This document shows positions 39,001 to 49,006 of a DNA stretch of 64,000 nucleotides, piece by piece. Position 1 is the first letter of the stretch, and every line of letters begins with the position of its first letter. The notes under the pieces are model-generated. The model was not told the origin of the DNA, searched no databases, and saw only the letters and a program-made list of their open reading frames with translations. The position numbers and the translations under genes are program-made. Origin of the DNA: Strix aluco (taxonomy: Eukaryota; Chordata; Aves; Strigiformes; Strigidae); assembly GCF_031877795.1 (NCBI RefSeq), contig NC_133943.1, positions 11,587,001 to 11,651,000 on the forward strand. The letters run 5' to 3'.

Positions 39001-42000
39001 TCCAGAGTGCCAATGTTTACTTCCAGAGGTGAACCGCGAAGTACTAGCAGAGCTGTGGGTGTGCATGAGTCCCCCAGCAGACGCAACAAGCGTTCCCGAG
39101 TGACACAAGCTAAACTGAGAGAGAAACTCTTCCACTCGATCGAGAGTGCTGGCCGGGAGCCTTTTAAGCGCAGATCTCTCTCACAGCTTAGACCTGGAAA
39201 AGTTTTTCCTGCTGCTCTAGCGAGACGAGTGGTTTGTAGGGAAAAGCTCCCCTCTAGTGGGTGATCCCAGCAGTGCCAGGAGCCGAGCGCTGCCCGGGTA
39301 CCCCTCACCGAGGGCTGTAAAAACTTCAAATAGAGGCATTTACTGCGTATCTATACACGACCAGCACAAGAGGGTCCATAACTGATTATATGGTCTGTAA
39401 AGAGAACCAGATAATGATGTAATTGAGCTATCCGGTTCTTATGACTGTGTTTTCAGAGCATTTTTAATCTTCCCTTTATTTTCTTAACAGTAAGTGGCTG
39501 TTTAATTCCCACAGCATCCTGAGGGGAGAATCCCGTATTGTTGTTATCTGCTTTTTACAGAGGGAGAATATGCTGGAAAAATAGGGGAAGGACCTTGTCT
39601 GGTGAAGTCATGCGGGGTCAGGATTCAGGTGATGTTGGAGGGAGCATCATGTGAATCAGCTGTGCTGATCTGTCACACCATGCAGCTGTTCTTCACAGAA
39701 AGAACGAAGTTTTGTCATTTTGCAAATGGCCCTTAACAGAGTTGTATGCTGAAAAATGTGAAGTGACTAAACGTAAACTTTGTTCTTCAACAGCATCTTC
39801 AATGTGGTGTGGGGAAAGACAGACTCAGAAGTGTCTGAGTTTTGAGCAACAGCATGCCCTAACACTGAAGGGTACAAAACCAGTCTGAGAATTGGGAAAT
39901 GTGGGGTTTGTACCAGGACTGCTATTGAGCGACCACAATGAAAACATTACTCCTCCTGTTCCCTGGGGATCGGGTTCTCTCCAGTTTGGGGACCAAGGTT
40001 TGTGGAGTGCTTTGAGATCTGCTGATAAAATCGTTACAAAAGCAGATAAGCATTATTACTATTACTGCAATTATCAGAATTTCAGAAAGGAAAATATGTT
40101 TTTTCCAGTATCACACTGTGACAGAACCAAAAATATCACTGTGTTAGTGAGGGCCTGATCCTTGCTACTACACACTGCTCTGCACCCGTGTGTCTGCACC
40201 TTTGCCAGCTGCTGTGCCAGCATCTCTCCAGCAATGCAAGGGGACAGGGAATCTTGAGGGCTTCTCCATAACCGCCTGCCAGTGCCTGGGCACCTGAGGA
40301 CTGGCAACGCAACTGCACTTATGCAACTGCAGGGACTGGGCTGAGCCCAGATATGCCCCGGGCAATAGCTTCAGCTTGTGTAAGGGTTGCTCTCGTGTCT
40401 GTTCGTTCAGCATATTGAGTTATTCTTCCAGTGCTTCCAGAGCAAAGGCTTATGAGGAGAGGAAAGGAATGCAAAGGGCATGTTTTGTTACTTACTGAAG
40501 TAATTCACTGTCCTGTTGCTGAGGGGATGTGGCCTCATGTAACCTCTCTCTGATGTCTGTGCTTAGCATTTAAGGATTACATCCTCCTATATGCTTCTGC
40601 AGCAGCGAAGCCAAGACTGACCCAGTCCTGACTGGACCTACCCCTGCAGCAGAGATTAAGGGTGTGTGCATGGGGCTGGACTCCAAAGCAGAGTCTTCCT
40701 CCTCACTTTTTGCTGGGAAAGCTGTGGGCTGCACCATACAGCTGTGCTGGCTGGCCGACTCACAGTGCAGATGCTGTGTCCCTAGAGCTGAGGTGTGAGA
40801 GTTTATGGGAGCTAAAGCTTTCTTTGGAGAAGGCTTTTGGTTCCAGTCCAATACACATGCTGAAGGTTAGCACTGCCTGACAGCTGCTTGGTGGTCTCGA
40901 CATAAAATGAGCTGGTGAACCTCAGCTTGGTTCCCAGAGGAGACAGATGTTCGTGTTTTAAAAAAATCATTACCATAGTCATTGCTAGCCAGACTGCTTC
41001 TTGGCAACAGGAGAAGATTAATAGCTTGAATAAGCACAGAAGAATAAAAAAGCCTTTCTTTGGGTCAGGTTCGATGCATTTTGGCTCCAAATTCCCTTGG
41101 GAAATCTGTGCTCTTCATGATATTGCAACTGTGGAAAAAACATTATTAAAATTTAGCCTAATCAGGTCTTTGTGCAGAGCACGACACTGACACAGGAACA
41201 GTACAGGATTATGCGGGGGCTATTTTGGGCAATGTGATGCTAGATAGGCCTTTGCTTGCTCAAGACACTATCAAACATTACAGGCCAGTTTTAAACACCA
41301 ACCATGCAACCCCCCCGCGAGTGACATTATCCCTCCTTTGTGGGGGAAGCTGCACGGAGGGATTAAAGCGATTTGACAACAGCTGCCCAAGAAAACAGAC
41401 AACTTCTGTCAGAACATCATCTTCTGAATCTCGCTCTGTGCTGTGACCAGCAGGCAAGGCAATACCTCCCGAGAACCCTGTCCCAGACAGGCCACGCAGC
41501 GATCAGCGGGAGCTAAATGGGAAGGAGCCACACAACTCCCCTGTATCCTCCTCTCAGGGTTTCTACCTCTGCCCCTCGGAGCAGAGGTGTCAGGCTGCCT
41601 TCAGCCCCCCCTGAGTGCCAGTGAGTGTCTGGCTGAGTGACACGGTGTGACCTGCCCAGTGTTGTTCCTCCTCCTGGGGACAGCCCAGCGGCTGCTCGAG
41701 CAGGGATGGGAGAAGATTTAGATAAAAGGAGGCTGCTCTTATCAGTTGGGAAATTCTTGCTGGGGTGGCAGGGGCTGTGATCCTGGCCCAACTGCACAAA
41801 ATGAGGTGGTTGAGTACTGCTGTGTGCTGAGTGTGCCAGGTGCCTGGCTCCAGGGCCCCGTTCCCTGGCGCTGGGGTGATTACCTGGCAGTAGGCAATTC
41901 TGCACATGCTGCCTCTGCAGTCAGGTTCCCATTGCACCTGGTCAGGTGGAAGCGACTTCCCTGTTATTAGAGGGCTGGGAAAGCTGCTCTGTGTGCTACT

Positions 42001-43455
42001 CGCCCTCCTCAGGAATGAGAGTATGTCTAAGTGTTTTCTGGGAACAAACAGAGCAAGACATCTCCTCCCTTTTGCTTTGAGAAAGTCTGAGAAATCAGTG
42101 CCCTTTTGTTGTAACGGCTGGCGTTCCTGAGGGCTGCGGCTCGCGTCCTGCTGCCAGCCCCGACTTGTTCAGGATCTACTGCGAACACTCAGCAGTTCTG
42201 CATTGTGCTGCGGTTATTATTGTTGTTACAAGGGTTATTATTAGAAACCAAAGCCACACTAATGACCCCAAACGTGGTGATGAGGTGACTATAAACTGCC
42301 GTGTGTGAGGATGGCACCATTGGCTCAGGAGGCCTCTTTGAAGGTTGCTCAAGTACTAGAGACCTTGCCATATTGCTCTCACCTAACGGAGAAGATAAAA
42401 AGTGCATTAGCAGCTAGATAAGGAGTATCCGCATGTCACAGTCACTGCCCTGCTCACACTCAAGCAAGACATCACTTCCTCAGCCAGGCTCTCAGCACAT
42501 AACCATGGTGTCTGATAAGGGGACTGGGATGCTGGGGAGGAGGGAATGCAGCAGCACTCCTGCAAAGACATCGCTGTTGCTTTTCTCCCAGACTCTGCCC
42601 ATTCCCAGGCTCGAAGCAGCAACACACTTGTCTGCACATCATGTTCCTATTACTTGGTCTATGGTTTTCAGGGCAGGATGTGTCTTAATCTGCATCTAAG
42701 CAATTCAAAGCTGCTGACACCCAGTAATGGTGTTCTGGATACAGCTGTGGAAGAGGAAATCAACACTGGGATAAATGGTGGCCTCCCTACTGTAATTTTT
42801 CTTCATTGTCTCCATTATTCCCAGGGACAGCTTGACTGCTATGACAGTAGAAACACTCAGGAATCTCAAGCCTTCTATTTTGGTCCTTAACTTCTTCTGA
42901 AATCCACATCAGTCCTATGCAAAATGTAAGAGCAAATGAGATAATGGGAAACAGAGTGTCCCAGAGACAGCAGGACTTATCTCTATTATAAATCTCCCAG
43001 CTTTGTGGCCCAAGAGGGCCACACACGGCCTGAGAGGCGGAAGAAATCTTCATCCTCTTATATGATAGTGACCTTTTCCTGCTCTTGGCCCTTTCCTAGA
43101 AGCAGCCGTGCCTCAGAGCACAGCTGTGCACTGGTGAAGATTACTGCAAGTGGACCACTAGTCTGCACTAGATTGTGTGTTGTTTTTTTTTTTTTTTCTT
43201 TTCTTTTCTCCAAGTCTTTTCAGAAAAGGAAGCAATTCTAGTATATTACTTGTATCAGCATTGTGCAGGGACCATGGAGAAGTCCTTCCTATTGCCTCGT
43301 GCCTGTAGTCTGTTAACTCAGAATGTCAAGGCATGGGAGACTACCCCTGGGCTGACGCGGGCGCAGACTAGTCCGTGTGTGGTGTGAGCAGAGGGATGGA
43401 AACAACGGCCGCTATAGGCTGGCGGGGGGACGTGGCCACAGACACCTGGGCTTTA
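30003..43455. other. intergenic, no gene recognised, with a purine-rich stretch
   Basis: From about 30900 to 31600 the + strand is strongly purine-rich (GGGGATG, GGAGG and GAAGAA runs), which explains the open - strand frame at 30935-31405. A small arginine-rich frame with many CpG-containing codons lies at 39013-39264. Sites resembling GATA and glucocorticoid-receptor motifs are noted at 41.4-42.4 kb. Homopolymer T runs occur at about 38593-38609 and 43182-43197. Nothing here is assignable to a known gene. Confidence 0.5.
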
Positions 43456-43458
43456 CCG

Positions 43459-43580
43459 GCTGGCAGGGTGCAGGGGCAAAGTACCCCCCCTTTGCGGGAT
43501 GACAGGGGTGCATGGGTGCAGTACCTCCTCCCGCGGGCTGCCAGGGGTGCAGGCACCTCCCTTTGCAGCTGAGGTGGGTG
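43459..43580. repeat. degenerate 39-bp minisatellite, about 3 copies
   Basis: The phrase CAGGGGTGCA or a close variant recurs at about 43463, 43503 and 43542, a period of about 39 bp. Between copies lie similar GTACC and TTTGCGGG/CCGCGGG segments. A weaker fourth copy (GAGGTGGGTGC) may begin at about 43570. It abuts the upstream edge of the second CpG island. Confidence 0.65.
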
Positions 43581-43599
43581 CTTGGGTGCGGGCTGACAC

Positions 43600-44000
43600 C
43601 GACGCAGACCCCTCTCTGTTGTAGGAGGACGGGGGTGCCGACAGCACCCCTCCTTCGGGAGAGGAGCTGGGGACCCCGGGGCCGGGCCGGGCCGCTCCGC
43701 CCCGCTCCGCCCGTGCGGCCCCGCCCGCGGTCGGCGGTTGGCGGTGGCGGCGCTGGGCGGGGCGGGCGGCAGCTTCGAATCGGCGGCGCGGCGGGAGCGC
43801 GGTGCTGCCCGGCTGCTTTCCGTCCCGCTCCGCTCCGCTCCGCCCGGCCATGGGGAACGCTGAGTCCGTCCTGCGCGGCGCCGCGGGCACCGGTAAGTGC
43901 GGGACGGTGCGTCCCGTTCTGCCCCCCACCCCGCCCCGGGAAGGGAGAGACCCGGCCCCGCCGCCGCCCTGGCGCTGGAGCTGCCGCAGGGGTTTGACAG
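43600..44000 (+). promoter_or_regulatory. TATA-less CpG-island promoter
   Basis: A GC-rich, CpG-dense block with Sp1-type GC boxes at 43719-43726 (CCCCGCCC) and 43755-43766 (GGGCGGGGCGGG). No TATA box is seen. It leads into a start codon in good context at 43850 and a splice donor at 43893. Such islands usually mark promoters of broadly expressed genes. It could also fire in the other direction; the - strand shows long open frames, but these are explained by GC content. Confidence 0.75.
43850..43892 (+). CDS. putative first coding exon of an unidentified gene
   Basis: An ATG in a strong context (GGCCATGGG) opens a 43-base frame, 14 codons plus one base, ending at a near-consensus donor CCG|GTAAGT (phase 1). 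The peptide begins MGNAESVLRG. Gly2 with Ser6 and no disfavoured residue at position 3 fits the N-myristoylation consensus, so the product may be membrane-anchored. The exon lies in a CpG island about 22 kb downstream of DUSP1. In mammals the neighbour on this side is NEURL1B, whose product also begins Met-Gly-Asn, but the rest of the peptide does not match what I know of it and the orientation would have to differ, so I do not assign it. I found no second exon before the window ends; a first intron over 20 kb is possible. If translation starts elsewhere, this could be 5'UTR. Confidence 0.5.
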
Positions 44001-47000
44001 AAAAGGGGCCCCCCTGCCATGTCCCTCAGGGTGGGGAGGGGGTGACAGTGGCACCGGCGACACGCGAAGTGACGCGCACGCAGCTGGCAGGTAAAATACC
44101 AGCGCTTGGACCGGGCGAGCTGCGGTCGTGCTGCAGAGAGGACCGGTACCCGGTGCTCTGAGCCCCTGCGCTCGTCTGTGCTCGTTGCCGAGCTCCAGAG
44201 ATCGCCGTACGGGGGTTTTCTTTTTTTCTCCCCTCCCAAGCAAGAGCTGTGGCAATAAATGCACTTTCCTCCTTTACAGTTACTGCCCGGGCAGCAGTCC
44301 TGCCAAATCCACCCGCTGTAATTCAAAGTCCTTCGCTCCAAAATCGCCTGCCAATCCCGGCTCGCGGGCTGGGAAAACAGACCTGGGAAAACAAATGAGT
44401 TGGCGCTGGCCGTGCTGCCGGGTGTCAGGTTCTTGTTGCCTTTTATGTGTCTTGTGTGTGTCCAAAAAGTCCAACAGTCATCAGCCTGGTTGGCTGGATT
44501 TGAAGGGCGCTGATAACTGAACTCAGCCAACCAGTATGAGGTGCCAGCACTCCAGAATACAAATAATTCTGGGTGAGAATAAGAAAAGTCTTGGGTAACA
44601 TGCAGGCTAACATGAAGCATTATGATCGTTACTAGTATTACTGTATAGTAGTACATTTCAACAAGACTGAACTTGTTTCTTGGTAACCTCTCCTTGGCTT
44701 CAGGCCTTCGGGATCTGCATACTGTTCTTCAGATGCATGTGACCTGCTACAGTTTCATTTTTAAATAAAACGTTGTCACTCTTCTCATCTGATTCTTAAC
44801 GGCCATGTTAGAAACCTGATCAAATTTTCAGGCATTTATAGCTTGATCTGATTTAATGACTTCTTTCGAAAAGCTTTAAGTACCTAGTTTTGTTTTCTCT
44901 TCCATGGGGGAAATCCAAAATATTTTGCTACTGGAAGTAGGAGAGTGTTGTCATTTACTTAATGTGTCGGCTCAGTAGTGTGATGTGCAGCAGGGAAATC
45001 TGTGAAGCTGCACTGCCAGAGGCTCTTGCCTGAGCCTCTGTACAGGCGTGTGGTATGGAGGGGAGGGAAAGGACCCTCTGGGGCTGTGCCAGGAACCTTT
45101 GGAGCATGCGGTTACATTGCCCTCCTCTCTCCTGAATGGCAAATGCATTTGCAGCGATCCAGTTGTCCCATGTCGAGCAGGTTCATACTGATCCTGAGTG
45201 CTACCTACTACAGAAGAAACAGGGATATAGGGCAATGCAAGGTATGACTTAGGTGCCTAAATCTGCAGTAAATACTCCTCACTTCAGGCAATGAGCAGAA
45301 CAAAAAAACAAAACAAATGACTTACTGAGCCTTGCTTCCTACTGGCTATTACTCTTAGGTGTGTGTAGCAATACTGAGTTCAGGAGTGTATGTACATTAA
45401 GGGAGGGCCTCTGCTATTCTGCAGAGCGTTGCTAGTCCCAGGGGAGTATGAGCTGGCTGTGTTCCTAATGAATGAATGCTTTGGGTGCAAGTAATGTCCT
45501 GCTGTAGTGGGTTCTCATGTTTCTTGTATTTCTTTCTCCTGGGAGATGCTAATGCTGTTGCTTGGTTTTGGAGTCACCCAAAAGTTAATGCACTATCAGG
45601 CAAGTCAGACCTCAATAATACATTATGTCAACAGCCACTGCTGCACTGCCATTTGCTTAACAGGGAAGATAAATAAATGCATTTGGTGATACCTCTGTTA
45701 CTGGATACAAGGGTTTGAACCAACATGGAATTAATTGTCAAGAACTGAGAAAGAAGAATATATATAAAATCTCAGCCTGTTCTCAATTTGAAGTAATTTT
45801 TCCACTTGCACGGTATAGTCATCAGAAGTCAGAAATCACTTTCCAAAGCCCTATCTGTATTCCAATTAAAAAAAAACCTCAAGCTGATTTCTATATCTTT
45901 CCTGTGGTTTCAGCTGTGCCACCTTCACATGCTCAAGCCACCCACCTTCTCCAGTACACCTTCCATGGGGCTGCATGCTGCAGACTATGCAGCCTGATCT
46001 CTGTTAGGAATAGGGAAATTTCAGGGACTACCAAATGTGAACAAATCTAAGCTGCTGAGCACCCCTTCTGCTGGGATCCTGTGCTGCTGGCACCATTCTC
46101 GTTCTATGCTAAAGTGTGCAAAGAGATGCTCTGGCCAACAGCTTGTGTATACTCCACCTGTAGTAGGACTCAGGGTTTGGTGGGCTGGTGCCAATACCTG
46201 ATTTGCTATTATTTCTGATGTAGAGTAATCCCCACTGGAAGAGCTAATGTTTCTGGGATGAGAAAGGAAATAAATAATCTCTCTAATAGCAAGGGTGTTA
46301 CTGTTGTGGCTAGGAAGTCTGTTCCTCTGTAGCTGCCACTGAAGTGACTTGAGTAAAGTATTCTTGCTCCTGAGCCAAAGCCCAAGATGGGTCCTAGGAT
46401 ATTTATAAAACACAGAAAATGTTGGGGAAACACTTAACTACTTTAACTCCTCCCACTGCTGCAAATTTCTGGTTCTGCTGGAGCAGGGGACCAAGGGCTT
46501 TTTTTCCCCTCTTAGCTATGTCTGAGGTACCAGTGTTCGGGCGGAAAGCAGGAATTTGGGATTATAAAATCAGTAAATCCTTAAGAGCTGGAGCTGTCAC
46601 TGAGGTATGAGGGTTCTCAATTTAGAAATACTGCTTTTTACATCTTTTATGCAGAGCAGCAGAGCTGGGGCTTGGGCTCAGGCTCTGCAGCAAGCTAATC
46701 TGTGCGGGACACGGCTGTGCCCAGGTCCCCTGGTCCGGCCAGGAGAGCCCAGGGTGGGCACAAAGGCGCAGAGGATGGGCATCTGTCACTAGAGGGCAGC
46801 CGGGATTAAAAAGTCAGCACTGCTACTCTCTAACTGCACCAGGGAAAAAAAAAAAAAAAAGCAGCAGCTGAATAAATGCCAGGAAAGGACACCGTGAAGT
46901 GGGTTGCTTAAGGGACTGAGCCTGGTCAAAGGAAGAGCAAATAACCATGCGGGAGCTGGTCCCCAGGAGAGCAAACCTCTGAGGAGGAGACAGCAGAGAG

Positions 47001-48524
47001 TGAGTCCTTACTCCTTGAATGTCCCCATGTGCACGTGCCCCTGCAGAGGCTGGAAGGGGAGCGCCTTTCCCTTAGAGGTCTGGTACAAGTTAGAGGCTGA
47101 TGGTTTGTGACGGTTTAGCTGCGCTCACAGTGTGAGCACGTGTTATATCCGGATGGATGTTTAATTCTTCCTGCGCTCAGAGTGTGGGTGCCTTTCTTTA
47201 CATCACAGTGGCATGACACTTGCCTGGGACTGTTTCAGGTGGACAGGGCTGGGGGCTGATGCCCAAATGCAGCTCTTTAGTTGAGAGTTCGCCTGAGATG
47301 GATAGGCAAGTCTCCAAGGACTAATTATCTCTTGATCCAAAGAAGCACTTCTTTCAATGAGAGTCCAAGGAGAGCTTCTGGTTCCACTTCATCACCTTTT
47401 TTTTTATTCCTTTTTTTTGTGTCTAAATCTTCCTTCAGAACTGCTGACCAAATGCAGTCCCCTCCAGGAGCAACGTGCATCCTTATGAACAGCAAGAAGT
47501 CTCTGTGTGGGAGAACCTTTGAATTATTTGCATCTTGCGCAGCTCAACGAGGTTGAAAGTCACTGAAAGTTTTCTTTGTATAATAAAAGTTCACTTATGT
47601 TTGTATTAGACAATCATTCCCTGATTGAACTCTGTTAATGGTCTTTGAGTGTAAAACCAAATTGCAATGCTAGGGAGTGTTACAGGTCAGCACAGAGTAC
47701 ACAGGCCTCTCTGCTGAGTTACTTTTTGGCTGTTGGTCTGAAAACTGGTTAGGCATCAGCTGGGCTGGAGTGCTGGACGTGTTGCTTGTATTCACGGATT
47801 TATGGGCAGATCACTAAAATGATTACAAATGTTGGCAGGCATGTACATCTTTCTTGTCATGCTTAGTCTTTCTCCACTTGATCAGCAGCTCTTCCATGTC
47901 TGATGAATGCAGTTTCTGTCCTTCCTTTCCCATCCTTTGATTAGGAATCCCCACTAACCCTGCATGCTCCTGTATCCATGCTTCTGTCTCTCCAACTTGC
48001 AAGTGTTGTCCTGCCTACTGGAGTATTTGTCATAAGTGCACGTGGTCTGCTAGTAACTGCCAAGCACATACCTCTCTGAACGTTTACCTTGTGGCTCATC
48101 TGGTCTTTGAGATTTGTTTTTGAGCCCCATAACGATCTTGCAATCTTGGGGGCACCAGCTGCCCATTCTGAGTTTGTCTTCCTGCAACTTTGACAGCTGA
48201 AGTCCTGATTTGTGAAAATCTTTTCTGGACTCAGTATTCAACTAGATAGTGATGAGCAAATATTCAAGAATTTCCTGAAATGTGGCAAGGGAGTTCTTGG
48301 GATCTGGGCAGTTAAAAGAAAAGCCTCTACAACCTTTCTGAAGTCCCCCAGCTCTTTGGTGGGTTTGACTTTACTTCAGTGTTTGGGTTTCTCCAAAAGT
48401 GTCTTTCCTAGCCTTCTGTTGGTTCTTAGCTCCCAGGTTTCTTCTGTAGAAGCTTCTCCTGAAAGACCAAGTGCTGTAGAAGCAAGAGGATTTTGTTATC
48501 AGAAAAGGATATTGTTATCCAGTG
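44001..48524. other. possible first intron of the 43850 gene; no further exon recognised
   Basis: Non-coding DNA without recognisable exons. An A16 run lies at 46845-46860. Two imperfect 18-bp direct repeats, the first containing a 15-bp palindrome next to an E-box, lie at 47119-47188. That this stretch is an intron is inference from the strong donor at 43893. Confidence 0.45.
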
Positions 48525-49006
48525 TAAGAAAGACATGGACCTACCCGAGCAGGTCCAGAGGAGGCCACGAAGGTGATCAGGGGGCTGGAGCACCTCCCCT
48601 ATGAGGACAGGCTGGGACACTTGGGGTTGTTCAACCTGGAGAAGAGAAGGCTCCAGGGAGACCTTACAGCAGCTTCCAGTACTTAAAGGGGCTACAGGAA
48701 AGTTGGGGAGGGACTCTTGATCAGGGAGTGTAGGGACAGGACAAGGGGCAGCGGGTTTAAACTGAAAGAGGTCAGATTTAGATTAGATATAAGGAAGAAA
48801 TTCTTTACCATCACGGTGGTGAGGCCCTGGCACAGGTTGCCCAGAGAAGCTGTGGCTGCCCTCTCCCTGGAAGGGTTCAAGGCCAGGTTGGACGGGGCTT
48901 TGGGCAACCTGGTCTAGTGGAAGGTGTCCCTGCCCGGGGCAGGGGGGTGGAACTAGATGATCCTTAAGGTCCCTTCCAACCCAAACCACTCCATGACTCT
49001 GTGATT
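48525..49006 (+). mobile_element. CR1 non-LTR retroposon, 5'-truncated 3' end
   Basis: About 480 bp recognisable as the 3' part of an avian CR1 LINE. The hallmark phrases appear in order: the segment with GAGGACAGGCTGGGACAC, then TTGTTCAACCTGGAGAAG, AAGGAAGAAATTCTTTACC, TTGCCCAGAGAAGCTGTGG, GAACTAGATGATCC and CCCTTCCAACCC. It ends in the short ATGACTCTGTGATT-type 3' repeat that CR1 uses instead of poly(A). Reverse transcriptase is absent, as is usual for truncated copies. The sequence stays close to the family pattern, so it is not very old. The 66-72 codon frames inside it are not genes. It is the only CR1 copy I can see in the window and the main evidence for an avian source. The 5' edge is approximate. 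Confidence 0.95.

Noticed and set aside
43368-44656. Frames of 298 and 414 codons on the - strand through the second CpG island
   Set aside because: GC-rich DNA lacks stops. The frames overlap each other, start codons are poor and no domain is seen. The + strand ATG with a consensus donor is the better model.
48692-48989. Frames of 66-71 codons inside the CR1 copy
   Set aside because: They lie in the non-coding 3' end of the retroposon.
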